Of a DNA stretch of 36,744 nucleotides, positions 1 to 11,180 are shown piece by piece. A model generated the notes under the pieces. It did not search any database. It saw only the letters and a list, made by a program, of their open reading frames with translations, and was not told the DNA's origin. The translations under genes and the position numbers were made by a program. How positions within the stretch are numbered: the stretch's first letter is position 1; each line of letters opens with the position of its first letter. Source of the stretch: Tissierellia bacterium (GTDB lineage Bacteria; Bacillota; Clostridia; Tissierellales; Tepidimicrobiaceae); contig JAAZMA010000184.1 of the NCBI GenBank assembly GCA_012799055.1, positions 1 through 36,744 of the forward strand, written 5' to 3'.

Positions 1-96
1 CAGTGGGGTGCCAATGGAATGGCCAATGAAGGTTATGATTTTTATGAAATATTAAAACATTATTATACAGATGTGGATATAAATCAAATATATTAA
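1..96 (+). CDS. SpoIID/LytB-domain protein, C-terminal end only (truncated by window start)
   Basis: Frame 1 reads [31 protein letters not shown], matching the conserved QWGANGMA...YEILKHYY C-terminus of SpoIID/LytB-domain proteins; located directly upstream of queA. Confidence 0.8.
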   Translation, partial: QWGANGMANEGYDFYEILKHYYTDVDINQIY

Positions 97-116
97 ATTT
101 AGCAAAGGATGATCTA

Positions 117-2271
<2,155 letters not shown>

Positions 2272-2335
2272 TTATTAAAGGTATTATTATTAATTTGTAG
2301 AATATTAAATTAGAGAAAAAAAGGAGGTAATTGTT

Positions 2336-2644
2336 ATGGCAGCTGCAAATCCAAGTGGAACTGCAACATTGGGGCAATTAATTATACCAATAGCTTTTTT
2401 AGTAATTTTTTATTTCTTTGCTATTAGGCCTCAAAAGAAAAGAGAAAAACAAATTAGAGAAATGAGAGAGAGTCTAAAACAAGGTGACAAGGTAGTAACT
2501 ATAGGTGGTGTCTATGGCGAAATAGTTAAATTAAAAGAAGACACTGTCATTATTGAAGTGGAGCCTAATAAAACTAGATTAGAAATGACTAGATGGGCTA
2601 TAGGTACTGTAACAAATAGCGATACTACAAGTGAAGAAGAATAA
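2336..2644 (+). CDS. yajC: Preprotein translocase subunit YajC
   Basis: Single N-terminal TM followed by FFAIRPQKKREKQ motif; between tgt and secD; SD aaaggagg. Confidence 0.93.
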   Translation: MAAANPSGTATLGQLIIPIAFLVIFYFFAIRPQKKREKQIREMRESLKQGDKVVTIGGVYGEIVKLKEDTVIIEVEPNKTRLEMTRWAIGTVTNSDTTSEEE

Positions 2645-2676
2645 AACTTCCTTTTAAAGGGAGTTTTATTTTTTTG
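2643..2676 (+). terminator. Rho-independent terminator after yajC
   Basis: AAAACTTCCT...AGGGAGTTTT stem (2643-2652/2658-2667, one G-U) followed by ATTTTTTT. Confidence 0.8.
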
Positions 2677-2726
2677 TAATAAATTTTAATAAACTAAAAT
2701 AAAAATAAGAATAGGAGGTGTAATTC

Positions 2727-3107
2727 ATGGAATACAATAGTTTTAAGTTTGGTATTAAATATTTGTTTAAGGCTCTAGTTTTGTCTTATATTTTTACCTT
2801 AGTACTAATATTAATTATTACTTTTCTATTAACATATACATCTTTAAAGGAATCTACTATCCCATTATTAAATACAATAATAATTATTATAAGTATAACA
2901 ATTGGATCTATTTACATTTCAATAAAAATAGGAGAAAAGGGATGGCTAAATGGAGGAATGTTGGGAATATTATATTTTTTGATTTTACTATTATTAAATT
3001 ATTTATTTGTAAAGCCATTTACATTTGACATTTTTTCTTTTAGTAAATTTTTTATTTCTTTGATTACTGGAATCATTGGGGGAATCCTAGGCATAAATCT
3101 AAAATAA
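2727..3107 (+). CDS. TIGR04086 family membrane protein
   Basis: 126 aa, four hydrophobic segments, position between yajC and secDF as for TIGR04086 proteins in clostridia; SD aggaggtg. Confidence 0.7.
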   Translation: MEYNSFKFGIKYLFKALVLSYIFTLVLILIITFLLTYTSLKESTIPLLNTIIIIISITIGSIYISIKIGEKGWLNGGMLGILYFLILLLLNYLFVKPFTFDIFSFSKFFISLITGIIGGILGINLK

Positions 3108-3110
3108 ATC

Positions 3111-3139
3111 TTTAAATAACAATATTTTTATGATATACT
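3111..3139 (+). promoter_or_regulatory. Candidate promoter for secDF
   Basis: TTTAAA (3111-3116), 17-nt spacer, TATACT (3134-3139) with upstream TG (TGATATACT). Confidence 0.45.
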
Positions 3140-3145
3140 ATTTAA

Positions 3146-3288
3146 AGTAATGTCCCTAATAGAGAATATAATGGATTAATCTAGATTAATATACTAATAT
3201 AAGGGTGGTGGTTTTAGCCACTGCTTTTTACTTTTATATTAGGGGCACAAATTTTAGGATTTAATTTTCTACTTGGGAGGTAAGAAAG
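3146..3288 (+). promoter_or_regulatory. Structured secDF leader with two mutually exclusive stems
   Basis: 3151-3161 TGTCCCTAATA pairs with 3237-3247 TATTAGGGGCA (11 bp); 3194-3202 CTAATATAA pairs with 3234-3242 TTATATTAG (9 bp, extendable). Both use the same 3' strand. A small hairpin GTGGT/GCCAC (3208-3221) followed by TGCTTTTTACTTTT lies inside. Confidence 0.5.
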
Positions 3289-4551
3289 ATGAATATGAAA
3301 AAGACCCTATTGTTTATACTAATTATTGCAATAGTTTCTTTTGCTGGATATACTGCAATTAATGGTATAGAAATTAAGGGGAAGAAAATTACAAAGATTC
3401 AAGATTCTATAGACTTAGGTTTGGATTTAGCAGGAGGAGTATATGTTGTACTAGAAGCCCAAACTGATTTACAAGGGGAGGAACTTCAAAAAGCTATGGA
3501 ACAATCTAAAATGATTATTAATCAAAGAGTTGATGGCTTAGGAGTATCTGAACCTAATATAGCCATAGAAGGGAATAAGCGTATTAGAATAGAATTAGCT
3601 GGTGTAGAAGAACCCCAGGAAGCTATTGAAATGATAGGTAAAACAGCTCAGTTGCAATTTATAGACTCAAAGGGCAATGAAGTAATATCGGGAAAAAACA
3701 TTAAAAGTTCAGAGACAGTATTTTATAGAACTGATTTTGGCGAGAAGCCAGTTGTTTCTTTAGAATTTGATAAAGAAGGTGCATTAGCTTTTAAGGAAGC
3801 TACTGAAAGGGCTATGAAAGAGCCAAATGATGTAGATAAAATTATTTATATTGTCTTAGATGATGAAATTATTTCTGCCCCTATAGTTAGAAATGTTATT
3901 TCAGATGGAAAGGCAATGATAGAGGGAGAATTTGAATTAGAAGAAGCCAATAGACTAGCTACTTTAATAAGGGCTGGTGCATTGCCAGTAGATATGGTTG
4001 AATTGCAGACCTCAGTAATAGGACCTACCTTAGGATTAGAGGCATTGGAGAGAAGTATTAAAGCAGGGGGAATTGCAATTTTAATTATATTTTTATTTAT
4101 GTTAATTTATTATAGAATACCAGGATTAGTTGCAGATATTGGTCTAGCCATATATATATTAATAGTACTATATGCAATGAAATTTTTAGGTGTAAAACTT
4201 ACATTACCAGGTATTGCTGGCTTAATTTTATCCATAGGTATGGCCGTAGATGCTAATGTGTTAATATTTGAAAGAATTAAAGAAGAATTAAGAAATGGAA
4301 AATCCATTCGCGCTTCTATAGACCATGGTTTCAAAAGAGCATTAACTTCTGTACTAGATTCTAATATTACCACTTTAATAGCAGGAATAGTACTATATTA
4401 TTTTGGAATAGGACCTATTAAAGGCTTTGGTGTTACTTTAATACTAGGTATTATTGCTTCAATGATAACCTCAGTATTTATAACTAAACATTTATTAAAA
4501 TTGACTGTAGACATGACTAATACGAAAAATACTAAGCTATATGGAGCGTAA
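3289..4551 (+). CDS. secD: Protein translocase subunit SecD
   Basis: 420 aa; LGLDLAGGVYVVLEA, NQRVDGLGVSEP, and SIGMAVDANVLIFERIKEELR motifs. Confidence 0.97.
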   Translation: MNMKKTLLFILIIAIVSFAGYTAINGIEIKGKKITKIQDSIDLGLDLAGGVYVVLEAQTDLQGEELQKAMEQSKMIINQRVDGLGVSEPNIAIEGNKRIRIELAGVEEPQEAIEMIGKTAQLQFIDSKGNEVISGKNIKSSETVFYRTDFGEKPVVSLEFDKEGALAFKEATERAMKEPNDVDKIIYIVLDDEIISAPIVRNVISDGKAMIEGEFELEEANRLATLIRAGALPVDMVELQTSVIGPTLGLEALERSIKAGGIAILIIFLFMLIYYRIPGLVADIGLAIYILIVLYAMKFLGVKLTLPGIAGLILSIGMAVDANVLIFERIKEELRNGKSIRASIDHGFKRALTSVLDSNITTLIAGIVLYYFGIGPIKGFGVTLILGIIASMITSVFITKHLLKLTVDMTNTKNTKLYGA

Positions 4552-4562
4552 GGGGTGATAAT

Positions 4563-5408
4563 GTGAATATTATTAAGAATAGAAAAATCTATTATACTAT
4601 ATCATTAGGTATTATTATTATAGGATTAATTATGTGGATAATTAACGGTCTAAACTATGGAATTGACTTTACAGGAGGTACATCTATACAAATTAAAATA
4701 GGACAGGTAATAAGTGTAGATGAAGCTCGTGAAATAGTAGATAATTATGACAAAGAGGCTAGTATTCTCCATATAGGTACAAATAAGGATGAAATAATGA
4801 TAAGAAGTAAAAAAGATTTTACTAGTCAAGAAATTAATGAAATAGTAGATAAGTTTCAAGAGAAATATAATATAAAAGATAAGGAATTTCAATCGGAAAA
4901 ATTTGGACCCTTTATGGGAAAAGAGATTAGAAGAAAAGCATTGTTATCTTCACTAATAGCAGTAGTTGCCATGTTAATATATATTAGTTGGAGATTTGAA
5001 CTAAAGTTTGCAATTGCAGCAATTATTGCATTAATGCATGATGTATTAATTACTTTTTCCATATATGCTATATTTAAAATTCCTGTAAATTCTGCATTTA
5101 TAGCTGCAATTCTTACTATACTTGGATATTCAATTAATGATACCATAGTAATATTTGACAGGATTAGAGAAGAAATGAAATTAAATCCTAGAACTAATGC
5201 AGAAGATATTGTTAATATAAGTATTAAAAAATCTTTAACTAGAACAATTAACACTTCTTTAACCACATTGGTTGCTGTAGTACTTCTATATATTATTGGA
5301 GTTGAGGATGTTAAAATATTAGCATTACCTCTAATATTTGGTATTATTTCTGGTACTTACTCCTCATTATTTATAGCTTCACCACTATGGTATGAAATGA
5401 AAAATTAA
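4563..5408 (+). CDS. secF: Protein translocase subunit SecF (GTG start)
   Basis: 281 aa; GLNYGIDFTGGTSIQI and TILGYSINDTIVIFDRIREE motifs; follows secD. Confidence 0.97.
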   Translation: MNIIKNRKIYYTISLGIIIIGLIMWIINGLNYGIDFTGGTSIQIKIGQVISVDEAREIVDNYDKEASILHIGTNKDEIMIRSKKDFTSQEINEIVDKFQEKYNIKDKEFQSEKFGPFMGKEIRRKALLSSLIAVVAMLIYISWRFELKFAIAAIIALMHDVLITFSIYAIFKIPVNSAFIAAILTILGYSINDTIVIFDRIREEMKLNPRTNAEDIVNISIKKSLTRTINTSLTTLVAVVLLYIIGVEDVKILALPLIFGIISGTYSSLFIASPLWYEMKN

Positions 5409-5420
5409 ATAAATTTTAAA

Positions 5421-5450
5421 ACATAAAACTGCCTTTAGGCAGTTTTATGT
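5421..5450 (+). terminator. Terminator hairpin after secF
   Basis: Perfect 13-bp stem ACATAAAACTGCC/GGCAGTTTTATGT with 4-nt loop. Confidence 0.75.
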
Positions 5451-5516
5451 AATTAATACTTTAAATTTGGGTAAAAATCTTATAATATAAGATTATAGTA
5501 AAAGAGGGGGAAAATC

Positions 5517-5939
5517 ATGGAAAAAAGTTTTATATTTTCATTAATATTTGCAGCTTTAGTTGCAATATTTGCATTATCCAACGCGGATAAAGTATCTATA
5601 GATTTGTTATTCACAAAAATTCAAATTTCACAGGCTATTGTAATTTTTATATCTACAATATTGGGAGCTGTAATTGTAGCACTACTAGGAATGTTTAAAA
5701 CATTTAAATTGAAAAGGGAAATAAAAGATTTGAAAAAGGAAATGGAACCCTTAGAAGAAGAAATAAATAATTTAAAAGATTTAGTTGAAAATAGAGGTCA
5801 AGAGATTGTAAGTCTAAATGAAGAGATTGCTAAAATTCAGGAAGAAAATGAAAAATTAAAATCTATTTCAAGTGATATTATTAATGATAATATGGATAAT
5901 ACTGGTAATGTAGATAGTACAAAGGAAAAAGATACTTAG
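5517..5939 (+). CDS. LapA-domain (DUF1049-like) membrane protein with C-terminal coiled coil
   Basis: 140 aa; two N-terminal TMs with ALSNADKVSIDLLFTKIQIS motif typical of LapA/DUF1049, then charged heptad-rich tail. Confidence 0.75.
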   Translation: MEKSFIFSLIFAALVAIFALSNADKVSIDLLFTKIQISQAIVIFISTILGAVIVALLGMFKTFKLKREIKDLKKEMEPLEEEINNLKDLVENRGQEIVSLNEEIAKIQEENEKLKSISSDIINDNMDNTGNVDSTKEKDT

Positions 5940-5974
5940 TTTTTTAGGCTTAATTATATTGGAGTGATAATATT

Positions 5975-7741
5975 TTGGAAAAATGGTTTGTAAAAAATAT
6001 TAAAGCAGATTTAGATTTATTGTCAAAACAAATTGGTGTAAACAAATTATTATGTAAATTAATGGTAAATAGGAAATTAAAAGGGCTTAATCAAATGGAT
6101 AGTTTTATTAATCCAAGTTTAGACAAATTACATAATCCTTTTTTAATGGCAGATATGGATTTAGGAGTAAAAATTATTTTAAATAGTATAAATAATAATG
6201 AAAAAATACGAATTTCTGGAGATTATGATCAAGATGGAAACTCAGCTATACTAACTTTGTACAATGGATTAAGTAAAATTAATGCCAATGTGGATTATGT
6301 TATTCCCCATAGAATAAAAGATGGCTATGGAATAAATGAAAGAATAGTTAGAGAGGCAAAGGAAGATAATGTAGATTTAATAATAACTTGTGATAATGGA
6401 ATAGCTGCTTTTGAACCTATTAAATTAGCTAAGGAATTGGGCATCAAAGTAATTGTTACAGATCATCATGATTTAAGCTATATTGAAGCCAATGGAGAGA
6501 AAAAATATTTGTTGCCAGAGGCGGATGCAGTTATTAATCCTAAAAGATGGGATTGTAAATATCCCTTTGATGAATTATGTGGTGCAGGAGTGGCTTTTAA
6601 ATTAATTCAAGGAATTTATATGGAAAAAAATATAGATATGGAAGAAGCGTATAAACTACTAGAATTTGTAGCTATGGGCACAGTTTGTGATGTAGTAGAC
6701 TTAATAGATGAAAATCGTATTATAGTTAAAGAAGGATTGGAAAGAATTAATAATACTACAAATATTGGTTTAAAGGCTTTAATAAAAGCCACAGGTTTAG
6801 AAAATAAAACTATTAATACTTATTCTTTAGGATTTATATTAGGTCCATGTATAAATGCCTCTGGGAGATTAGATAATGCTGAAATAGCTGTGGAATTGTT
6901 TTTAACTAAGGATTATAATAAAGCTGAAATCTATGCTAATAAGCTTCATTCTTTAAATGAAGAGAGAAAGCATATGACAGAAAATGGATTTAATAAAGTT
7001 GTGGATAAAATCCAAAGGAGTAATATTAAAGAAGACCATGTATTAGTGGTATATGAGCCTAGTGTTCATGAAAGTATAGCAGGGATTATTGCTGGAAGAG
7101 TCAAAGATAGATACTATAGACCTACATTTGTTTTAACTAAGTCTAAAGATGAAAATAAAATAAAAGGTTCAGGAAGGTCTATAGAAGAGTATAATATGTT
7201 TGAAGAAGTAACAAAAACTAAGGATTTATTATTGGCTTTTGGTGGACATCCTATGGCAGCTGGTTTATCTTTAAGCATAGATAATTTAGAAGATTTTAGA
7301 AAAAGATTAAATGAAGAATCTAGACTAACTAAAGATGATTTAGTGCCAAAAGTATATATGGATATGCATCTTCCTTTAGATTATATTAGTTTTTCCTTAG
7401 TGGAAGATTTGAAATTATTAGAACCCTATGGGAAGGGAAATCCAAGACCTTTATTTGGTGAGAAAAATATTAAAATTAAAAAAGCTTTCCTTCTAGGGAA
7501 TAATCAGAATGTTCTAAAGTTAATATTATTTACTAAAAGTGGTAGAACCATCGATGGTATATACTTTGGAGATATAGATGAATTTGAAAGAAGAATTTCT
7601 AATAAATTCGGTATTGAGGAATTAGACAAATTATATAAGGGTGTAGAAAACAAAATTCAATTAGATATTGTTTATACACCAAATATAAATGAATATATGG
7701 GAAAAAGAAGTCTCCAAGTCTATATTCAAAATTACAGATAA
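5975..7741 (+). CDS. recJ: Single-stranded-DNA-specific exonuclease RecJ (TTG start)
   Basis: 588 aa; DHH superfamily: GDYDQDG, CDNGI, VTDHHD, GAGVAFKL, GGHPMAAGLS. Confidence 0.93.
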   Translation: MEKWFVKNIKADLDLLSKQIGVNKLLCKLMVNRKLKGLNQMDSFINPSLDKLHNPFLMADMDLGVKIILNSINNNEKIRISGDYDQDGNSAILTLYNGLSKINANVDYVIPHRIKDGYGINERIVREAKEDNVDLIITCDNGIAAFEPIKLAKELGIKVIVTDHHDLSYIEANGEKKYLLPEADAVINPKRWDCKYPFDELCGAGVAFKLIQGIYMEKNIDMEEAYKLLEFVAMGTVCDVVDLIDENRIIVKEGLERINNTTNIGLKALIKATGLENKTINTYSLGFILGPCINASGRLDNAEIAVELFLTKDYNKAEIYANKLHSLNEERKHMTENGFNKVVDKIQRSNIKEDHVLVVYEPSVHESIAGIIAGRVKDRYYRPTFVLTKSKDENKIKGSGRSIEEYNMFEEVTKTKDLLLAFGGHPMAAGLSLSIDNLEDFRKRLNEESRLTKDDLVPKVYMDMHLPLDYISFSLVEDLKLLEPYGKGNPRPLFGEKNIKIKKAFLLGNNQNVLKLILFTKSGRTIDGIYFGDIDEFERRISNKFGIEELDKLYKGVENKIQLDIVYTPNINEYMGKRSLQVYIQNYR

Positions 7742-7847
7742 TAATTAATAGTTTTAATAATTAAATTTAATGTTATAATATATCCATAGTAAAAAAGTTA
7801 AATTAAATATCTAGTTTATTTATAGTAATATAAATAAATTTGAGCAG

Positions 7848-10031
7848 GTGAAAAATATGATTGAAAATTTGCTACTTAAAATTGAACAATATAATCCTCA
7901 AGCAGATATGGGACAGATTATAAAGGCCTATCATTTTTCCCAGTCTGCCCATGAAGGTCAATATAGAAATTCAGGGGAAAAATATTTTATTCATCCCTTT
8001 AATGTAGCTATGATATTGGCAGATTTAAATATGGACGAATCTACCATTGTAGCAGGTTTATTACATGATGTAATAGAGGATACAGAAATTACTTACGAAG
8101 AAATAAAAACAGAATTTGGTGAAGAAATTGCAGATCTAGTAGATGGGGTTACAAAATTAAAAAAATTACAATATAAAACTAAGCAGGAAAATCAAGCAGA
8201 AAATCTTAGGAAAATGGTAATGGCCATGGCTGAAGATATTAGGGTCATTATTATTAAATTAGCTGATAGACTTCATAATATGAGGACTCTAGAATATATG
8301 AGTGAGGAAAAAAAGAAAGAAAAGGCCATAGAAACTTTAGAAATATATGCACCTTTAGCTCATAGACTAGGTATGTCTAGAATTAAATGGGAGTTAGAGG
8401 ATTTATCTTTAAGACATTTGGACCCAGATGGGTATTATGATTTAGTAGATAAAATATCTAAAAGGAGAAAAGAAAGAGAAGAATATATTCAAGTAATTAT
8501 AGATGAATTAGAAGAAAAATTAGATGAGATGGATATATCTAGTGACATTAGTGGTAGGCCCAAATCCTTTTATAGTATTTATAAGAAAATGGTATATCAG
8601 AATAAATCCTTTGAACAAATTTTTGATTTAACTGCCATAAGAGTAATAGTTGATAGTGTCAAAGATTGTTATGGGGTATTGGGAATAGTTCACACTATGT
8701 GGAAACCAATTCCTGGTAGATTTAAAGATTATATAGCTATGCCCAAACCTAATATGTATCAATCTCTTCATACAACAGTAATTGGGCCAGAAGGAGAAAT
8801 ATTTGAAGTGCAAATTAGAACCTGGGATATGCATAGAACGGCAGAATACGGAATTGCTGCCCATTGGAAATACAAAGAGGGAGTAGTTAAATCAGATAAT
8901 TTTGATGAAAAATTAACTTGGTTAAGACAATTATTAGAATGGCAAAAAGATTTAAAAGATCCGAAAGAGTTTATGGAAACCTTAAAAATAGATTTGTTTA
9001 CTGATGAAGTATATGTATTTACACCAAGGGGAGATGTGATAAATTTACCTAATGGTTCTACACCTATAGACTTTGCTTATAGAGTTCATACAGATGTGGG
9101 AAATACATGTGTAGGTGCAAAAGTAGATGGGAGAATAGTACCCTTGGATTATAAATTAAAAAATGGTAATATAGTAGAGGTACTTACATCCCCTAGTAGT
9201 GGTCCCAGTAGAGATTGGTTAAAAATTGTTAAAAGTAATCAAGCTAAAACAAAAATTCGTCAATGGTTTAAAAGAGAAGATAGAGATACAAATATTAGCA
9301 AGGGTAAAGAAATGTTGGAAAGAGAGGCTAAAAGGCAAAGCTATAAGCCAGCAAATATTTTAAAGGAAGATTGGTTAAGAAATGTTGCAAATAAATTAAG
9401 CCTTAATAATACAGAGGATTTATATGCAGGTTTAGGCTATGGTAGTATAACATTACCTCAGGTAATGCCTAAATTAAAGGAGTTATATAATAAACATTAT
9501 AAAATAGATGAAGATAAAATAATTACTGAAACTAGAACAAAGGATATTCCCCCACCTAAAAAAACAACTTCAGTAACTCAAGGAATAAGTATAAAGGGAG
9601 TAGACAATATAAAGGTGAGATTTGCTAAATGCTGCAATCCAGTACCAGGAGATGAAATAATGGGGTATATAACTAGGGGAAGAGGAGTATCTATTCATAG
9701 AAAAGATTGTCCCAATATTTCTGAATTAGCTTCTGAATTAGATGGGCAGGAAAGATTTATTGAAGTGGAATGGGATACTAGTGAAAAAGCAGAATATCCA
9801 GTGGAAATTCAAATTATTGCCACTGATAGACCTGGCTTATTAATCAATATTACTAAAAAGATAAACGATTCAAATTTAAGTTTATTATCCTTAAATGCTA
9901 GAACTAATAAAGAAAAATTAGTAGTTATAAATATGACTTTGGAAATTAAGGATATTGAACAATTGAAGGAATTAATAAGGGGAATTAAAAATATGAAAGG
10001 TGTTATAGATGTATATAGGGTTACAAGTTGA
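7848..10031 (+). CDS. relA: Bifunctional (p)ppGpp synthetase/hydrolase RelA/SpoT (RSH); likely start ATG at 7857 or 7848
   Basis: 727 aa; HD domain (HPFNVAMILADL, GLLHDVIEDT), synthetase (SFYSIYKKM, MPKPNMYQSLHTTV), TGS and ACT domains. Confidence 0.97.
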   Translation: MKNMIENLLLKIEQYNPQADMGQIIKAYHFSQSAHEGQYRNSGEKYFIHPFNVAMILADLNMDESTIVAGLLHDVIEDTEITYEEIKTEFGEEIADLVDGVTKLKKLQYKTKQENQAENLRKMVMAMAEDIRVIIIKLADRLHNMRTLEYMSEEKKKEKAIETLEIYAPLAHRLGMSRIKWELEDLSLRHLDPDGYYDLVDKISKRRKEREEYIQVIIDELEEKLDEMDISSDISGRPKSFYSIYKKMVYQNKSFEQIFDLTAIRVIVDSVKDCYGVLGIVHTMWKPIPGRFKDYIAMPKPNMYQSLHTTVIGPEGEIFEVQIRTWDMHRTAEYGIAAHWKYKEGVVKSDNFDEKLTWLRQLLEWQKDLKDPKEFMETLKIDLFTDEVYVFTPRGDVINLPNGSTPIDFAYRVHTDVGNTCVGAKVDGRIVPLDYKLKNGNIVEVLTSPSSGPSRDWLKIVKSNQAKTKIRQWFKREDRDTNISKGKEMLEREAKRQSYKPANILKEDWLRNVANKLSLNNTEDLYAGLGYGSITLPQVMPKLKELYNKHYKIDEDKIITETRTKDIPPPKKTTSVTQGISIKGVDNIKVRFAKCCNPVPGDEIMGYITRGRGVSIHRKDCPNISELASELDGQERFIEVEWDTSEKAEYPVEIQIIATDRPGLLINITKKINDSNLSLLSLNARTNKEKLVVINMTLEIKDIEQLKELIRGIKNMKGVIDVYRVTS

Positions 10032-10046
10032 GAAAGGAAGGTACAA

Positions 10047-10496
10047 ATGAGGGCTGTAGTGCAAAGAGTTGATTATGCTAATGTTAAAGTTAAAGGAAAA
10101 GTAGTTGGAGAAATAGATAAAGGATTATTAGTATTTCTTGGAGTTGGAGATAATGACAATAATTCTGATTTAGAATATATGGTGGACAAAATTCTAGGCT
10201 TAAGAATATTTGAAGATGATTTAGGCAAAATGAATTTGTCCCTTAAAGATATAAATGGAGAAATCTTAGTGGTTTCTCAATTTACATTATATGGAGATGT
10301 TAGACGAGGAAAGAGACCAAGTTTTACTAGTTCAGCTAAACCAGAATTAGCTGAAAGACTTTACGAAGATTTTATTGAAAAATGTAAAGAGGAAGGTCTA
10401 AAAGTAGAAACTGGTATCTTTGGCGCCCATATGGATGTGGAAATTAAAAATAATGGTCCTGTAACCATATTAATAGATAGTAAAAAAACTTTTTAG
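10047..10496 (+). CDS. dtd: D-aminoacyl-tRNA deacylase
   Basis: 149 aa; [35 protein letters not shown] motifs. Confidence 0.97.
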   Translation: MRAVVQRVDYANVKVKGKVVGEIDKGLLVFLGVGDNDNNSDLEYMVDKILGLRIFEDDLGKMNLSLKDINGEILVVSQFTLYGDVRRGKRPSFTSSAKPELAERLYEDFIEKCKEEGLKVETGIFGAHMDVEIKNNGPVTILIDSKKTF

Positions 10497-10507
10497 GAGG
10501 GATTTTA

Positions 10508-11128
10508 TTGAAAGTTGTAACTATACCTGCAGGCATATATGCAGCAAATTGTTATTTGGTATATTCAGAAAATACGAAAAAGGCTATTGTAATTGACCCT
10601 GGTGGAGATGTAGACGATATAATGGCAAAAATTGAAGAATTAAATTTAGATATTGAATACATTATTCTTACCCATGGTCATGGAGACCATATAGGTGGAG
10701 TACTGGAATTAAAATCTTTCATAGATGTGCCAATAGCAATTCACAAAGAGGACGAATATATGTTAAAAAACGGCAATCAAAACTTATCTAGTCAAATGGT
10801 AATGGGAACTATTGAATTAAATGCAGACATATTATTAGAAGATGGAGATGAAATTTCTTTTGGAGATTTAACAGCTAAAATAATTCATACCCCAGGTCAT
10901 ACTCCTGGTGGTATTAGCATAAAAATAGGAAATAGTATATTTACAGGTGATACATTATTTGCAGGCTCCATAGGAAGAACTGATTTTCCAGGAGGTTCCT
11001 ATAAAGAAATAATATCTTCAATAAAAAACAGAATAATTATTTATCCCGATGAAACAATTATTTATCCTGGACATGGACCAGCTACTAATGTTAAAATAGA
11101 AAAGGCAAACAATCCCTTTTTAAGATAA
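10508..11128 (+). CDS. MBL-fold metallo-hydrolase (glyoxalase II-like; TTG start)
   Basis: 206 aa; THGHGDHIGG, HTPGHTPGG, FTGDTLFAGSIGRTD motifs; SD aggaggg. Confidence 0.93.
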   Translation: MKVVTIPAGIYAANCYLVYSENTKKAIVIDPGGDVDDIMAKIEELNLDIEYIILTHGHGDHIGGVLELKSFIDVPIAIHKEDEYMLKNGNQNLSSQMVMGTIELNADILLEDGDEISFGDLTAKIIHTPGHTPGGISIKIGNSIFTGDTLFAGSIGRTDFPGGSYKEIISSIKNRIIIYPDETIIYPGHGPATNVKIEKANNPFLR

Positions 11129-11136
11129 AGAATTAT

Positions 11137-11180
11137 AAGCCACCTTTTAGGGGAACATAAATTTAGGAGGTGGCTTTTAT
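11137..11180 (+). promoter_or_regulatory. Terminator-like hairpin containing the SD of the next ORF
   Basis: AAGCCACCTTTTA (11137-11149) pairs with TAGGAGGTGGCTT (11164-11176), 13 bp incl. 2 G-U; followed by TT; AGGAGG SD (11165-11170) lies in the 3' arm. Confidence 0.7.

Noticed and set aside
3150-3179. Possible leader peptide ATG TCC CTA ATA GAG AAT ATA ATG GAT TAA upstream of secD
   Set aside because: No convincing SD; 9 codons in AT-rich sequence are expected by chance. It would start almost at the predicted TSS.
3174-3191. Perfect palindrome ATTAATCTAGATTAAT as an operator
   Set aside because: Kept only as part of the leader; a 16-bp AT-rich palindrome alone is weak evidence for a protein-binding site.
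3200-3216. AGGGTGG in the secDF leader as a possible T-box motif
   Set aside because: It is followed by TGGTTTTAG, not NACCGCG; there is no stem I or room for one after the predicted TSS, and secD is not a T-box-type gene.
4110-4373. Minus-strand 87-aa ORF inside secD
   Set aside because: Antisense shadow of a strongly conserved CDS, no SD or recognisable motif.
4650-5266. Minus-strand ORFs (80 and 125 aa) inside secF
   Set aside because: Shadow ORFs opposite SecF, low complexity, no independent support.
6190-6260. RecJ motif variant GDYDQDG instead of the more usual DYDxDG(I/T) context as evidence of a divergent nuclease
   Set aside because: All DxDxDG acidic residues and the DHH motif are intact; variation at the other positions is compatible with normal RecJ.
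8628-8864. Minus-strand 78-aa ORF inside relA
   Set aside because: Antisense to the conserved RelA synthetase domain; no supporting features.
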